Shown in pieces: positions 46,357-56,346 of a stretch of 64,000 bases of DNA. The stretch covers positions 2,542,001 to 2,606,000 of the forward strand of contig NZ_CP041040.1 in assembly GCF_006385575.1 (NCBI RefSeq), in the 5' to 3' direction. Under the pieces are notes generated by a model, which was not told the DNA's origin, did no database searches, and was given only the letters and a program-made list of their open reading frames with translations. The translations under genes were made by a program, and so were the position numbers. Every line of letters starts with the position of its first letter. The first letter of the stretch is position 1. The DNA is from Microbacterium foliorum. Lineage in GTDB: Bacteria > Actinomycetota > Actinomycetes > Actinomycetales > Microbacteriaceae.

Positions 46357-46389
46357 ATTCACGTGCTGGGCACCGTTCGTTAACCTTCG
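46357..46389 (+). promoter_or_regulatory. PHO-box-like array between senX3 and phoU
   Basis: Three consecutive 11-bp units, beginning ATTCACG, GGGCACC and GTTAACC, match the GTTCACC half-site of actinobacterial PHO boxes to varying degree. The array lies between the divergent senX3 and phoU genes and could serve both. Confidence 0.6.
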
Positions 46390-46505
46390 AAGCAGACAAT
46401 CGCTTTCGGGCCTGTGCGGGAGCGCGGACCTCTCCTCCCGCGCGGACGACCCAGCCGTCTCGCGCTGTCACCACAGTCGAGACCCGAATGAAAGGTTGCG
46501 CCCAC

Positions 46506-47204
46506 ATGCGCGAAGTCTTCCACCAGTCCCTCGAGGACCTGCAGTCCCGTCTCGTGGAGATCGCCGACCTCGTCACGGTCTCGATCGACAAGGCGACGCG
46601 TGCGTTCGCCACCAGCGACGTCGAGCTCGCCGAAGAGGTCATCGCCGACGACGCGAAGATCGACGAGCTGGCCGTCAAGCTCGACGAGCAGGCCATCGAG
46701 ATCCTCGCCCGTCAGCAGCCCGTCGCTCGCGATCTGCGCATCGTGGTGATCGCGCTGCGCGTCAGCGCGTCGCTCGAGCGCATGGGCGACATGTCCGAGC
46801 ACATCGCCCAGCTCGCTCGCCTCCGCTTCCCCGAGCGCGCGATCCCGAAGGGCCTCAAGGGCACGTTCACCAAGATGGGCGAGCTCGACGTCGAGATCTC
46901 ACGCACTCTCTCCGAGCTGCTGCGCACCCAGGACCTGCGCCTGGCCGACACCATCCGCAACACCGACGACGACATCGACGAACTGCACGCCAGCGTCTTC
47001 GAGAAGGTGCTCAGCGACAACTGGAAGGGCGAGGCGACCGCGACGGTCGACGCCACGCTCGCCAGCCGCTACCACGAGCGCTTCGCCGACCACGCGGTCG
47101 CCGTGGCCAAGAAGGTCGTGTACCTCGCGACCGGTGACTGGCGCGTCGAAGAAGAGGACATCCCCCTCGCGGCCGAGCAGCAGCGCGAGTTCGGTCACGC
47201 CTGA
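46506..47204 (+). CDS. phoU: Phosphate transport regulator PhoU
   Basis: A 232-residue PhoU with two three-helix repeats. The metal-binding E/DxxxD-type motifs are seen around ASLERMGDMSEHIAQLA in the first repeat and HERFADHAVAVAKKV in the second. PhoU links the Pst transporter to the sensor kinase and keeps phosphate genes off when phosphate is plentiful. ATG 46506 gives the canonical MREVFHQSLEDLQ; ATG 46488 is an alternative. A PHO-box-like array lies about 120 bp upstream. Confidence 0.96.
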   Translation: MREVFHQSLEDLQSRLVEIADLVTVSIDKATRAFATSDVELAEEVIADDAKIDELAVKLDEQAIEILARQQPVARDLRIVVIALRVSASLERMGDMSEHIAQLARLRFPERAIPKGLKGTFTKMGELDVEISRTLSELLRTQDLRLADTIRNTDDDIDELHASVFEKVLSDNWKGEATATVDATLASRYHERFADHAVAVAKKVVYLATGDWRVEEEDIPLAAEQQREFGHA

Positions 47205-47218
47205 GGCATCACGACACA

Positions 47219-47259
47219 GAAGAAGGGGGCGGATGCTGACAACATCCGCCCCCTTCTTC
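47219..47259. terminator. Bidirectional terminator
   Basis: A 17-bp perfect stem (GAAGAAGGGGGCGGATG and complement) with a 7-nt loop lies between convergent phoU and gpmA. It contains the GGATGC word. Confidence 0.93.
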
Positions 47260-47267
47260 GTCTTCTG

Positions 47268-48017
47268 CTACTTCTTGCCCTGCGCAGCCACGGCTGCGGC
47301 ACCGGCGGCGGCGGCCTCGGGGTCGAGGTAGCGGCCGGGGCCGGTGGGGACGTTGTTCTCGTCGAGCTCGTAGACCAGCGGGATGCCGGTGGGGATGTTG
47401 AGCTCGGCGATGTCGTCGTCGCTGATGCCCTCGAGGTGCTTGACGAGGCCGCGCAGCGAGTTGCCGTGGGCGGTGACGAGAACCGTCTTGCCTGCCTCGA
47501 GGTCGGGCACGATCGCGTCGTTCCAGTAGGGCAGCAGGCGGTCGATGACGAGCTTCAGCGACTCGGTGCGGGGCACCTCGCCGTCGATGTCGGCGTAGCG
47601 CACGTCGCCGACCTGGCTGAACTCGCTCTCGTCGTCGAGCAGGGGCGGCGGCACGTCGAACGAGCGACGCCACAGCTGGAACTGCTCGGGGCCGAACTCC
47701 TCGAGCGTCTGCGCCTTGTCCTTGCCCTGCAGAGCACCGTAGTGGCGCTCGTTGAGGCGCCAGGAGCGCGTGACGGGGATCCACAGGCGGTCGGCCGCAT
47801 CCAGTGCGATGTTCGCGGTCTGGATCGCGCGGCTGAGCAGCGAGGTGTGCAGCACGTCGGGGAGGATGCCGGCCTCTGCCAGCAGCTCGCCGCCGCGCTG
47901 GGCCTCCTTCTTGCCCTGCTCGTTCAGGCGGACGTCCACCCAGCCGGTGAAGAGGTTCAGTTCGTTCCACTCGCTCCGGCCGTGACGGAGCAGGATCAGG
48001 GTGCGCTTCGAAGTCAT
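47268..48017 (-). CDS. gpmA: 2,3-bisphosphoglycerate-dependent phosphoglycerate mutase
   Basis: A 249-residue glycolytic mutase that interconverts 3- and 2-phosphoglycerate. The phospho-His motif is [12 protein letters not shown] near residue 11, [13 protein letters not shown] is the family signature, and the second His lies in [21 protein letters not shown] 48017 follows a TAAACT -10 by 6 nt. Its position beside senX3-regX3 is conserved in mycobacteria (gpm1). Confidence 0.96.
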   Translation of the reverse strand: MTSKRTLILLRHGRSEWNELNLFTGWVDVRLNEQGKKEAQRGGELLAEAGILPDVLHTSLLSRAIQTANIALDAADRLWIPVTRSWRLNERHYGALQGKDKAQTLEEFGPEQFQLWRRSFDVPPPLLDDESEFSQVGDVRYADIDGEVPRTESLKLVIDRLLPYWNDAIVPDLEAGKTVLVTAHGNSLRGLVKHLEGISDDDIAELNIPTGIPLVYELDENNVPTGPGRYLDPEAAAAGAAAVAAQGKK

Positions 48018-48023
48018 GACGTC

Positions 48024-48029
48024 AGTTTA
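48024..48029 (-). promoter_or_regulatory. -10 element TAAACT of gpmA
   Basis: It ends 6 nt before ATG 48017. Confidence 0.5.
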
Positions 48030-48077
48030 TCGGCGCAGCTCGACGCGTCCACGCCCGTGCCCTGCGAGGATTGACGC

Positions 48078-48902
48078 ATGGCGTCATCTCCTCTCGGTCG
48101 GCCGACCCGCGGCACCACCGGGACGAACCGGCTGCGCCGCAACGATCGATGGATCGCCGCGAGCCCCGCTTTCCGCCGAGCCGAGGATCCGCTGGTGATC
48201 GACCTCGGCTACGGAGCCAGCGGGGTGACGGCGTTCGAGCTCGCGACCCGGCTGCAGCGCGTGCGCGCGGACGCCGAGGTGCGCGGCCTCGAGATCGACC
48301 CCGAGAGAGTCGCCACCGCGAATCAACAGCTCGCCGAGGTGCAGGCTGCGCGCACTCCCTTCTCCCCCGACCTCCGGGTCTCGTTCGCCCGCGGCGGGTT
48401 CGAGGTGCCGCTGCCGGCGGAACGGCGGCCGGCGGTGATCCGGGCGATGAACGTGCTGCGGCAGTACGACGAGGGCGATGTCGCGAGCGCCTGGCGCACC
48501 ATGGCGACTCGGCTGTCTGCTGACGGGCTGCTCATCGAGGGCACCTGCGACGAGATCGGGCGCGTGTCGAGCTGGGTCGACGTGGACCCGACGGGAACTC
48601 CGCTGCGGTTCACCATCTCGCTGCGGCTCGCAGACCTCGAGCATCCGAGCATCGTCGCGGAACGACTGCCGAAGGCGCTGATCCACCGCAATGTGCCTGG
48701 CGAGCGGATCCACTCGCTGCTCGTCGATCTCGATCGCGAGTGGGACCGTGCAGCGTCGCTGTCGACCTTCGGGGCGACCCAGCGATTCCTCGCCTCGGTC
48801 GCCGCTCTGCGAGATCAGGGGTGGCCGGTGCGGGGCGGCAAGAGCCGGTGGCGACTGGGCGAGCTCACGCTCCCCTGGGATGCCGTGGCTCCGCTCCCCT
48901 GA
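48078..48902 (+). CDS. SAM-dependent methyltransferase-like protein
   Basis: A 274-residue class I methyltransferase-like protein. The SAM-binding glycine loop is probably VIDLGYGASGVTAFELA near residue 45, followed by the acidic end of strand 2 in VRGLEIDPERV. The rest (LRQYDEGDVASAWRTMATRL) fits the family seen in this position in actinobacteria. The substrate is unknown. A weak -10-like GAGGAT lies 6 nt before the ATG. Confidence 0.8.
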   Translation: MASSPLGRPTRGTTGTNRLRRNDRWIAASPAFRRAEDPLVIDLGYGASGVTAFELATRLQRVRADAEVRGLEIDPERVATANQQLAEVQAARTPFSPDLRVSFARGGFEVPLPAERRPAVIRAMNVLRQYDEGDVASAWRTMATRLSADGLLIEGTCDEIGRVSSWVDVDPTGTPLRFTISLRLADLEHPSIVAERLPKALIHRNVPGERIHSLLVDLDREWDRAASLSTFGATQRFLASVAALRDQGWPVRGGKSRWRLGELTLPWDAVAPLP

Positions 48903-48925
48903 CGAACGCTCGCTCGTCGCCCGGT

Positions 48926-50047
48926 TCAGCCCGTCTGACGGGGATCCGGGGCACTGGGGCGGCGGGACAGCCGGGTCAGACGAGGGATGTCGGCGGTGGC
49001 ACCCGCATCCGCCGGCACGATGACCTGCTGGGTCGCGGCGATGTCCGCGCCCTCTGCGCGCACGATCAGATCGCCCACCGGCGTGCGACGAGACAGGATC
49101 GCGAGCGCGATCGGGCCGTCTTCATGGTGTCTGGCGACCGAGGTGATGTGCCCCACCTCATCGTCGCCGGCGAAGACCGCATCGCCGACTGCGGGCAGCA
49201 CCGCCTCGCTGCCGTCGAGGTGCAGAGCCGCCAGTCTGCGTGGCGGGTGTCCGAGGTTGTGCACCTTGGCCACCGTCTCCTGGCCGCGATAGCACCCCTT
49301 GTTCAGGTGCACCGCCGTGCGGATCCAGTCGGATTCATGCGGAAGCGAGCGCTCGTCGACCTCAGCCGACCACCGCGGACGCCAGGCTGCGACACGCAGC
49401 GCCTCGGCGGCGAGAAGCCCCGCCACCTCTTCGGACGACAGGGTCGCCGCCAGCGCGTCAGCGGCATCGGTCGGCGCGATCGCCACCCTCCACGCGAGCT
49501 CAGCGCCCGGGTGATCGGAGACCTCGGCATACTGATGCCCACCCGCGCTCACCCGCTGCCAGGGATCCGCCCAGACGAGCGGAGCACCTGCCGGAGCGGA
49601 TGCGGCAGCAGTCGCGTGCTCAGCCGCAGCGCCGCCGTCGACGAAGCCGAGCAGCGCCAGATCAGGACGCACGGTCACAGTCGCCTGGGTGCGGAACTTC
49701 ATGCGCGTCAGCCAGGTCGCGAGGGCGTCCGCGTCGTCGGCATCCGCGATCAGCCAGGTCGACGAGCCGTCGTCGACGACTCCTGCCGCGTGCTCCACGC
49801 GCCCCTGAGGGTCGAGCACGAGCAGTTCCGTGCTCTCACCGGCAGCGAGTCGCCCGACGGATTGGGAGGTGATCGAATCCAGCCACCCCAGCCGTTCGGG
49901 ACCCGCGACTTCGATGACCGTCCGGTCGTCGAGCGGAACCAGGGCCGCGCCGTCTGCCAGGCGACGCTGCTCGCGGAAGGCGTCGCCGAAGTGCGCGATG
50001 CCGTGCTCGCCGATCACAGCGCCGGGGATGTCGGTGAATCCGGTCAT
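48926..50047 (-). CDS. ygfZ: Folate-binding protein YgfZ/GcvT-like
   Basis: A 373-residue YgfZ-family protein with the GcvT fold, which uses tetrahydrofolate in iron-sulfur cluster maintenance. The hallmark K-G-C-Y-x-G-Q-E is present as LNKGCYRGQETVAKVHNLG near residue 255. The N-terminus lacks the glycine-cleavage catalytic features, as expected for YgfZ. ATG 50047 is 1 nt after the stop of the nitrobindin-like gene; the frame is open further upstream but would overlap that gene. Confidence 0.92.
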   Translation of the reverse strand: MTGFTDIPGAVIGEHGIAHFGDAFREQRRLADGAALVPLDDRTVIEVAGPERLGWLDSITSQSVGRLAAGESTELLVLDPQGRVEHAAGVVDDGSSTWLIADADDADALATWLTRMKFRTQATVTVRPDLALLGFVDGGAAAEHATAAASAPAGAPLVWADPWQRVSAGGHQYAEVSDHPGAELAWRVAIAPTDAADALAATLSSEEVAGLLAAEALRVAAWRPRWSAEVDERSLPHESDWIRTAVHLNKGCYRGQETVAKVHNLGHPPRRLAALHLDGSEAVLPAVGDAVFAGDDEVGHITSVARHHEDGPIALAILSRRTPVGDLIVRAEGADIAATQQVIVPADAGATADIPRLTRLSRRPSAPDPRQTG

Positions 50048-50048
50048 G

Positions 50049-50651
50049 TCAGACCTTCGCGAGTCGGGCGGAGGCGTGCGACCGCATCGGTGTTCCGAGG
50101 GCTGCGATGTCCCACGCCCAGAGAAGGTGATTGTCGACCAGGCCGTACATCCGCGTGGCCGCGCCGTACTCCTTGGCCCCGGCTCCGCGCACGATGGCGT
50201 CGGACGCGATGTCGATGCGAGGGCCGTTGATCTCGCCGAGGTAGAGCTCGAGCATGCCGTCGGCGTGGGCGATCGAGACCTCGATGGGGAACCCGCCCGA
50301 CGAAGCGCGGAGAGCCTCGACGTCGTCGACACCGCGAACGACGGGCTCGGCGCGCGGCGGCAGCAGTGCGGGGCCGGCATCGGCGTCGGATGCCGGGCGG
50401 GAGAGGCGCCAGAAGCCGGTCTCCGCGACGAGCGGGATCGACACAGCACCGTCTTCACCCGCGAAGATCGCAGTCGCGGAGTAGTTGAGGAAGGGACCAC
50501 CGTCATGGCTGAAGCTCACCCGGTGGGTGAACTCGCCCTGCAGACGATCGTCGCCGACCGGATAGTCGATGACGCCGGTGCCCTCCCAGACGCCGATCAG
50601 CCACGAGAGCGGCGCGAGGTCGGCGGGGAGGTCTGTGGGCAGCTCGAGCAC
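50049..50651 (-). CDS. Nitrobindin-like FABP-family protein
   Basis: A 200-residue beta-barrel protein of the THAP4/nitrobindin family (formerly DUF1794). The signature GxWxGxG is GVWEGTG near residue 22. Family members can bind heme and react with nitric oxide or peroxynitrite; the C-terminal His expected to bind heme may be in [15 protein letters not shown] 50651 lies 5 nt after the stop of the small membrane protein gene. The pairing with ygfZ suggests a link to iron-sulfur or heme protection; this is inference. Confidence 0.86.
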   Translation of the reverse strand: MLELPTDLPADLAPLSWLIGVWEGTGVIDYPVGDDRLQGEFTHRVSFSHDGGPFLNYSATAIFAGEDGAVSIPLVAETGFWRLSRPASDADAGPALLPPRAEPVVRGVDDVEALRASSGGFPIEVSIAHADGMLELYLGEINGPRIDIASDAIVRGAGAKEYGAATRMYGLVDNHLLWAWDIAALGTPMRSHASARLAKV

Positions 50652-50656
50652 GATGC

Positions 50657-50770
50657 TCAGCGCTGGCCGCGGAAGAGGTTCCGCAGCACGACGACCGAGA
50701 CGAAGACGATCGCGAGGCTCGCCAGGCCCAGGAGTCCGATGAAGAAGAGTTCGAGCGCCACGAGGTCCAT
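50657..50770 (-). CDS. 37-residue single-helix membrane protein
   Basis: The frame begins [18 protein letters not shown] and ends RNLFRGQR. Residues 8-30 are a hydrophobic helix and the tail is basic, as in small membrane proteins with a cytoplasmic C-terminus. A TAAAGT -10 lies 7 nt before the ATG. Its stop is 5 nt from the nitrobindin-like gene start, so it heads that operon. I do not know a named family. Confidence 0.7.
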   Translation of the reverse strand: MDLVALELFFIGLLGLASLAIVFVSVVVLRNLFRGQR

Positions 50771-50777
50771 GGCCTCC

Positions 50778-50783
50778 ACTTTA
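50778..50783 (-). promoter_or_regulatory. -10 element TAAAGT of the 37-residue gene
   Basis: It ends 7 nt before ATG 50770. A GGAGG in the spacer is too close to the start to act as a normal RBS. Confidence 0.45.
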
Positions 50784-50815
50784 CCCTCCAGCGCGCCGAC
50801 TGTCTCGTTCGCGAT

Positions 50816-51103
50816 TCATGTGACGAGAGCGGCGAGACCGAAGCCGACCGAGATCACGCCCATCAGCAGCAGCGCGCCGATCGTGCTGGCGCCGACTCGG
50901 AAGATGAAGCCCTGAGTGCGCCCGTACTGCAGCTGCACGGCGAAGGAGAGGAGCACGATCGCGCCGAAGACCACGAGCAGCCACGGCACTCGCCACTCCT
51001 CGGCGACGAAGATGCCCACGCCGATGGAGGCGACGAACGCGACCGCCCAGACGATGAGCACGCCGACGAAGGCATTACGCGGTGCGAGCGCTGGATCCGT
51101 CAT
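50816..51103 (-). CDS. DUF4233 membrane protein
   Basis: A 95-residue protein with three hydrophobic helices (about 12-34, 41-58 and 70-92). It resembles the actinobacterial DUF4233 family, often found near folylpolyglutamate synthase genes; here it stands between the ygfZ group and glnR. The start could be ATG 51103 or the upstream ATG at 51121 on this strand. Function unknown. Confidence 0.65.
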   Translation of the reverse strand: MTDPALAPRNAFVGVLIVWAVAFVASIGVGIFVAEEWRVPWLLVVFGAIVLLSFAVQLQYGRTQGFIFRVGASTIGALLLMGVISVGFGLAALVT

Positions 51104-51175
51104 GACACCATTGTGACCCATCGGCGCCCGGTATCATTGCGGCACGGCGTACCCCGCCGCCCGGAAGGAGTGCGT

Positions 51176-51859
51176 GTGGCCCAGGTCCTGGTGTTGACCA
51201 ATGCTCCGGTCTCGGAGCAGGTCCTGCCCGCACTCGAGCTTCTCAGCCATCGAGTGCGCCAGATCCCGGCCGAGCCCGCCCAACTCGTGAGCGCCCCCGA
51301 GTACGACATCGTGATCGTCGACGGGCGTCTCGATCTCGTCGGTGCGAAGTCTCTCTGTCGCCTGCTGCGAGCCACCGGCCAGGATGCGCCGCTGCTGCTC
51401 GTCGTCACCGAGGGCGGGATGAGCGCGCTGTCCGGCGACTGGGGCATCGACGACGTGCTTCTCGCCACCGCCGGCCCGGCCGAGACCGACGCCCGCGTGC
51501 GACTCGCCCTCGCCCGCCGCGACGAGGTCGCAGAGCCGACCCGTGTGCAGGCTTCCGGCGTCACGATCGACGAGCAGTCCTACTCGGCGAAACTCAGAGG
51601 GCGCCCGCTCGACCTCACGTACAAGGAGTTCCAGCTGCTGCACTTCCTCGCCACGCACCCTTCGCGGGTCTTCACCCGCGAACAGCTGCTCAGCGAGGTG
51701 TGGGGCTACGACTACTTCGGCGGCACGAGAACCGTCGACGTGCATGTGCGACGCCTGCGGGCGAAGCTGGGCGACCAGGAGCAGATCATCGGCACGGTCC
51801 GCAACGTCGGGTACCGATTCAACGTCTACGACGAGGAGACGGTCGCCGCATCGCGGTGA
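51176..51859 (+). CDS. glnR: GlnR-type orphan response regulator
   Basis: A 227-residue OmpR-family regulator matching actinobacterial GlnR, the global nitrogen regulator of Streptomyces and mycobacteria. It begins [23 protein letters not shown], with [21 protein letters not shown] in place of a normal receiver surface; GlnR acts without a partner kinase. The winged helix is highly conserved ([38 protein letters not shown]). GTG 51176 has GGAAGGAG upstream and a TATCAT -10 at 51132-51137. It lies directly before ppk1; Mycobacterium also has glnR beside a phosphate-uptake gene. Confidence 0.93.
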   Translation: MAQVLVLTNAPVSEQVLPALELLSHRVRQIPAEPAQLVSAPEYDIVIVDGRLDLVGAKSLCRLLRATGQDAPLLLVVTEGGMSALSGDWGIDDVLLATAGPAETDARVRLALARRDEVAEPTRVQASGVTIDEQSYSAKLRGRPLDLTYKEFQLLHFLATHPSRVFTREQLLSEVWGYDYFGGTRTVDVHVRRLRAKLGDQEQIIGTVRNVGYRFNVYDEETVAASR

Positions 51860-51873
51860 CGCACTCGACGTCA

Positions 51874-51895
51874 GTTCACGCACGCGTCACCTCAC
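51874..51895 (+). promoter_or_regulatory. PHO-box-like repeats upstream of ppk1
   Basis: Two 11-bp units, starting GTTCACG and CGTCACC, resemble the GTTCACC half-site. They lie 10 bp before the first possible ppk1 ATG and 18 bp before the second. Confidence 0.6.
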
Positions 51896-51904
51896 GGTGC
51901 TTAG

Positions 51905-54079
51905 ATGTACCCCATGATCGATCCCGCACTCGCCGACGCAGGTCTCGGTGACGCTGAAGATGACGACTTCGATGCCATCGAGTCCCACGACGCCCTCCTC
52001 CCCGACCACCGCTACCACGATCGCGAGCTGAGCTGGCTCGCCTTCAACCAGCGCGTGCTCGAACTCGCGGAGGATCCGTCGCTCCCCGAACTCGAGCGCG
52101 CGAACTTCCTCGCCATCTTCGCGAGCAACCTCGACGAGTTCTTCATGGTGCGCGTCGCCGGGCTCAAGCGCCGTATCGTGACCGGCCTGGCGGTGCCCAC
52201 CAACATCGGCCGCTCCCCCGCCGACGCACTCGCCGACATCGCCCGCGAAGCGCACGCGCTGCAGCTGCGCCACGCCGACGCCTGGAAGTCGCTCGTGCGT
52301 CCGGCGCTGGCCGAGTCGGGCATCGAGATCACCGAGTGGTCCGAGCTCACCGACGAAGAGCGCTCCAAGCTCTCCGAGTACTTCGGGGCACAGGTGTTCC
52401 CCGTGCTGATGCCGCTCGCGGTCGATCCCGCGCATCCTTTCCCGTACATCTCCGGGCTGTCCCTGAACCTCGCCATCCGCATCCGCAACGCCCGCACCGG
52501 GCGTCAGGAGTTCGCGCGCCTCAAGGTGCCGCCCATGCTGCCCCGCTTCGTCGAGGTTCCGGGCTCCGGCGAGATCAAGCGCTTCCTCACGCTCGAAGAG
52601 CTCATCGCGAACCACCTCGGCGACCTCTTCCCCGGCATGGAGGTCCTCGATCACCACGCCTTCCGCCTCACCCGCAACGAGGACGTCGAGATCGAGGAGG
52701 ACGAGAGCGAGAACCTCATCCAGGCGCTCGAGGCCGAGCTGCTCCGCCGCCGTTTCGGTCCGCCGATCCGCCTCGAGATCACCGACGACATGGACGAGGT
52801 CACGATGGACCTCCTCGTGCGCGAGCTCGAGATCACCGACCAGGAGATCTACCGGCTCCCCGGGCCGCTCGACCTCCGAGGTCTCTTCGACCTGTCGCGC
52901 ATCGATCGCCCCGATCTGCGCTACCCGCCGCACCTTCCGACCACGGCCGTCGCCTTCCAGCCGACCGGGAGCAACACCCGAGCCGACATCTTCAAGGCGA
53001 TCCGCAAGTCGGACGTGCTGGTGCACCACCCGTACGAGTCGTTCACCACCAGCGTCGTGTCGTTCCTCGAGCAGGCTGCGCGCGACCCGCACGTGCTCGC
53101 GATCAAGCAGACGCTCTACCGCACCTCGGGCGACAGCCCGATCGTCGAGGCGCTGATCAACGCCGCCGAGGCGGGCAAGCAGGTGCTGGCGCTGGTCGAG
53201 GTCAAGGCCCGCTTCGACGAGGCGAACAACATCGTCTGGGCGCGCAAGCTCGAGAAGGCGGGCGTCCACGTGGTCTACGGCCTCGTCGGGCTCAAGACCC
53301 ACTGCAAGCTCGCGCTCGTCATCCGCGAGGAAGACGGGGTGCTGCGCCACTACTCGCACATCGGCACGGGCAACTACAACCCGAAGACCAGCCGCATCTA
53401 CGAGGACTTCGGGCTGTTCACGACCGACGCCCAGGTCGGCAAGGACCTCACCCGTCTGTTCAACGAGCTCAGCGGGTATGCGATCGAGAAGAAGTTCAAG
53501 CGCCTTCTCGTAGCTCCCCTCCACCTGCGCAAGGGACTCGTGCGCCAGATCGACCACGAACGCCGCAATGCCGAGAACGGCAAGCCGGCCGGCATCCGCA
53601 TCAAGGTGAACTCGATGGTCGATGAGGAGGTCATCGACGCCCTGTACCGCGCCAGCGCCGCCGGAGTGAAGGTCGACGTGTGGGTGCGCGGAATCTGCAG
53701 CCTCCGCACCGATCTCGAGGGCATCAGCGACAACATCACGGTCCGCAGCATCCTCGGCAGGTACCTCGAGCACTCGCGCATCTTCGCGTTCCACAACGAC
53801 GGCGACGCCCAGGTGTACATCGGCAGCGCCGACATGATGCATCGCAACCTCGACCGCCGGGTCGAGGCGCTGGTGCGCGTCACCGACCCCGGTCACATGA
53901 AGGACCTGCTCGACTTCTTCGACCTCGCCATGGACCCCGGCACCACGTCGTGGCACCTCGGGGCCGACGGCGTCTGGACCAGACACGCCACGGATGCCAC
54001 CGGCAAGCCGCTCATCGATCTGCAGGACAAGACCATGGGGTTGGTCCAGCGACGTCGTCGCGCACGGGCGGTTCGATGA
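51905..54079 (+). CDS. ppk: Polyphosphate kinase 1
   Basis: A 724-residue PPK1 that makes long-chain polyphosphate from ATP. Domains are N (about 30-130), head (about 135-340), C1 and C2. The autophosphorylated His is in [21 protein letters not shown] near residue 484, and a second conserved stretch is [23 protein letters not shown] hexamer just upstream of ATG 51914 suggests that start (721 residues) as an alternative. It is coupled to the Nudix gene by ATGA. PHO-box-like repeats upstream point to phosphate control. Confidence 0.96.
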   Translation: MYPMIDPALADAGLGDAEDDDFDAIESHDALLPDHRYHDRELSWLAFNQRVLELAEDPSLPELERANFLAIFASNLDEFFMVRVAGLKRRIVTGLAVPTNIGRSPADALADIAREAHALQLRHADAWKSLVRPALAESGIEITEWSELTDEERSKLSEYFGAQVFPVLMPLAVDPAHPFPYISGLSLNLAIRIRNARTGRQEFARLKVPPMLPRFVEVPGSGEIKRFLTLEELIANHLGDLFPGMEVLDHHAFRLTRNEDVEIEEDESENLIQALEAELLRRRFGPPIRLEITDDMDEVTMDLLVRELEITDQEIYRLPGPLDLRGLFDLSRIDRPDLRYPPHLPTTAVAFQPTGSNTRADIFKAIRKSDVLVHHPYESFTTSVVSFLEQAARDPHVLAIKQTLYRTSGDSPIVEALINAAEAGKQVLALVEVKARFDEANNIVWARKLEKAGVHVVYGLVGLKTHCKLALVIREEDGVLRHYSHIGTGNYNPKTSRIYEDFGLFTTDAQVGKDLTRLFNELSGYAIEKKFKRLLVAPLHLRKGLVRQIDHERRNAENGKPAGIRIKVNSMVDEEVIDALYRASAAGVKVDVWVRGICSLRTDLEGISDNITVRSILGRYLEHSRIFAFHNDGDAQVYIGSADMMHRNLDRRVEALVRVTDPGHMKDLLDFFDLAMDPGTTSWHLGADGVWTRHATDATGKPLIDLQDKTMGLVQRRRRARAVR

Positions 54080-55053
54080 GCGACGATTCGAGCACCAGGG
54101 CCACACGGTCGAAGTGGACGGACAAGGCCGTCTACGCGGCCGGCGCCGTCGTCTGGCGACTCATCGACGGCAAGCTGCGGATCCTTCTGATCCATCGCAC
54201 CAAGTACCGCGACGTCACGCTTCCCAAAGGCAAGGTCGACCCCGGTGAGATGCTCGCCGAGACGGCAGTGCGGGAGGTGCACGAGGAGACCGGCATCCGC
54301 GTCTCGCTCGGGGTTCCCGTCGGCGTGAGCCGCTACCACCTGCCCTCCAGCAAGCAGAAGGTCGTGCACTACTGGGCGGCCGAGGCGACGTCCGATGCCA
54401 TCCGTGCCTCGACGTTCGTGCCGAATCGCGAGATCGCCGCCCTCGAATGGGTCAGCGTCAAGAAAGCGCGCGCCCGTCTGAGCTACCCGGTCGACATCGA
54501 GATACTCGACTTCTTCACCCAGCTCGTCGACGACGGCGTGCTGCGCACGTTCCCGATCATCGCCCTGCGCCACGCGAAGGCGCTCTCGCGCCGCGACTGG
54601 GACGGCCCGGATGCCGAACGGCCTCTGACCGATCGTGGCGTGCAGCAGGCGAAATCGATCGTCGGCCCGCTGCGGGCGTTCGGCGTGCGCAAGATCATCA
54701 CGAGCGATGCCGTGCGCTGCATGCAGACCGTGACACCGCTCGCGAAGGCCCTCGATCGCAAGACAGTCACCACGCCGAAGATCAGCCAGGACGCATGGGA
54801 GGACGGCGAAGACGATCTGCGCTCGGTCGTCGGTCGCCGCGTGCGCTCGGGCAAGCCGGCCGTGCTGTGCAGCCACGGCCCGGTGCTTCCGGGAATCCTG
54901 ACCGAGACCGCCCTGGCCACCGGGACGGTCCGCGGCTCATACGTCAGCAGCGCCGCCGCTCTGGAACCTGCGGCCTTCTCGGTCGTGCACCTCTCGGCAT
55001 CCAATCCGGGGTCGGGGATCATCGCGATCGAGACGCACATCCCCAAGGTCTAG
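54076..55053 (+). CDS. mutT1: Nudix hydrolase fused to a SixA-like histidine phosphatase
   Basis: A 325-residue two-domain protein. The Nudix box [18 protein letters not shown] lies near residues 58-75. The C-terminal histidine phosphatase domain (about 150-310) starts at IALRHAKAL. This matches MutT1 of mycobacteria, which lies beside ppk1 and hydrolyses 8-oxo-dGTP and diadenosine polyphosphates. It is translationally coupled to ppk1 here too, so polyphosphate and nucleotide clean-up are linked. Confidence 0.93.
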   Translation: MSDDSSTRATRSKWTDKAVYAAGAVVWRLIDGKLRILLIHRTKYRDVTLPKGKVDPGEMLAETAVREVHEETGIRVSLGVPVGVSRYHLPSSKQKVVHYWAAEATSDAIRASTFVPNREIAALEWVSVKKARARLSYPVDIEILDFFTQLVDDGVLRTFPIIALRHAKALSRRDWDGPDAERPLTDRGVQQAKSIVGPLRAFGVRKIITSDAVRCMQTVTPLAKALDRKTVTTPKISQDAWEDGEDDLRSVVGRRVRSGKPAVLCSHGPVLPGILTETALATGTVRGSYVSSAAALEPAAFSVVHLSASNPGSGIIAIETHIPKV

Positions 55054-55071
55054 CGCGCTGCCAGCGGCGCC

Positions 55072-55105
55072 GAAAGGCCGCATCCGGCAACGGATGCGGC
55101 CTTTC
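55072..55105 (+). terminator. Terminator after the ppk1 operon
   Basis: GAAAGGCCGCATCCG pairs perfectly with CGGATGCGGCCTTTC around a GCAA tetraloop. The stem contains the GGATGC word. Confidence 0.88.
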
Positions 55106-55129
55106 GCATGCCCCAGAGAGACGCGTGCC

Positions 55130-55151
55130 GTTCACCTCCCGTTCACCTGAG
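55130..55151 (+). promoter_or_regulatory. PHO box upstream of pstS
   Basis: Two perfect GTTCACC heptamers sit exactly 11 bp apart, and a third related GTTAACC follows at 55164-55170. The -10 element TAGCGT lies at 55179-55184. This is the textbook architecture of actinobacterial PhoP/RegX3-activated promoters. Confidence 0.85.
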
Positions 55152-55236
55152 CGGGAGAGTCTCGTTAACCGCCGCACATAGCGTCACTGTGTGCCCTGCA
55201 CCGGGCCCCACCACATCAAAGATCGAAGGATCCACA

Positions 55237-56340
55237 GTGAAGATCTCCCGAATCGCACGTATCGGCGCCGTGGGCGCCGTGGCCGCTCTCGCCCTCGCCG
55301 GCTGTGCCGCGAACGAAGGCGGAGCCGGCGGCTCCAGCGACGAGCCCAGCACGTCCACCCTCTCCGGCACGATCGAGGCCACCGGAGCCTCCTCGCAGGA
55401 GGCCGCCCAGCAGTCCTGGGTCGCCGCATTCCAGACCGCCAACCCCGACACCACGGTGAACTACACCGCGACGGGTTCGGGCACCGGCCGCGAGAACTTC
55501 ATCGCCGGCTCGTCGAACTTCATCGGCTCCGACCGCGCATTCGACGCGGACGAGCTGGCCGCTGGCGGCTTCGGCTCCTGCGCCTCCGATGACATCGTCG
55601 AGATCCCCGTCTACATCTCGCCGGTCGCCGTCGCCTTCAACCTCGAGGGCATCGATGAGCTGAACCTCGACGGCGAGACCATCGCCAAGATCTTCGCGGG
55701 CCAGATCACCAACTGGAACGACGCCGCCATCGCTTCGCAGAACGAGGGCGTCGAGCTGCCCGACCAGGCGATCGTCGCCGTGCACCGCGCAGACGCGTCG
55801 GGCACGCAGGAGACCTTCACCAAGTACCTCAACGCCGTCGCACCGGACGTCTGGACCTACGAGGCCAGCGACGAGTGGCCGCTCCAGACGGGCGAGGCCG
55901 GCGACGGCACCTCGGGCGTCGTCGACGCGATCACCAACGGCGTGGGGTACATCGGCTTCGCCGACGCGTCCCGCACCTCCGAGCTCGGACAGGTCGCCGT
56001 CGAGGTCGAGGGCGAGTACGTCGCGTACTCCGCCGAGGCCGCAGCAGCGCTCGTCGAGGCATCGCCGCTCGAAGAGGGCCGCTCCGACCACGACCTCGCA
56101 TACGCCGTCGACCCGGCTGCAGCACCCGCCGGCTCGTACCCGATCGCCCTCGTGTCGTACCTCATCGGCTGCGTCGAGTACGACGACGCCGAGGCCGCCG
56201 GCCTGGTGAAGGCGTACTTCCAGTACGTCGCATCGGCCGAGGGCCAGGATGCCGCCGCAGAGGCCGCAGGCAGCGCGCCGATCTCAGACGCCCTGCGCGA
56301 CCAGATCAACACGGCGATCGACGCGATCGTCACGGAGTGA
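55237..56340 (+). CDS. pstS: Phosphate ABC transporter substrate-binding lipoprotein
   Basis: A 367-residue PstS. The signal peptide ends in lipobox ALAGC, so the protein is anchored outside the membrane. Phosphate-binding residues lie in TGASSQEAAQQ, TGSGTGRENF and ADASGTQETFTKYL. IGSDRAFD is also typical. GTG 55237 has GAAGGA upstream. The first gene of pstSCAB, it is separated from pstC by a long intercistronic hairpin. Confidence 0.96.
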   Translation: MKISRIARIGAVGAVAALALAGCAANEGGAGGSSDEPSTSTLSGTIEATGASSQEAAQQSWVAAFQTANPDTTVNYTATGSGTGRENFIAGSSNFIGSDRAFDADELAAGGFGSCASDDIVEIPVYISPVAVAFNLEGIDELNLDGETIAKIFAGQITNWNDAAIASQNEGVELPDQAIVAVHRADASGTQETFTKYLNAVAPDVWTYEASDEWPLQTGEAGDGTSGVVDAITNGVGYIGFADASRTSELGQVAVEVEGEYVAYSAEAAAALVEASPLEEGRSDHDLAYAVDPAAAPAGSYPIALVSYLIGCVEYDDAEAAGLVKAYFQYVASAEGQDAAAEAAGSAPISDALRDQINTAIDAIVTE

Positions 56341-56346
56341 CCGTAG

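Noticed and set aside
51887..54106. A 739-codon minus-strand frame opposite ppk1
   Set aside because: It mirrors the ppk1 coding frame; the plus-strand product is unmistakable polyphosphate kinase.
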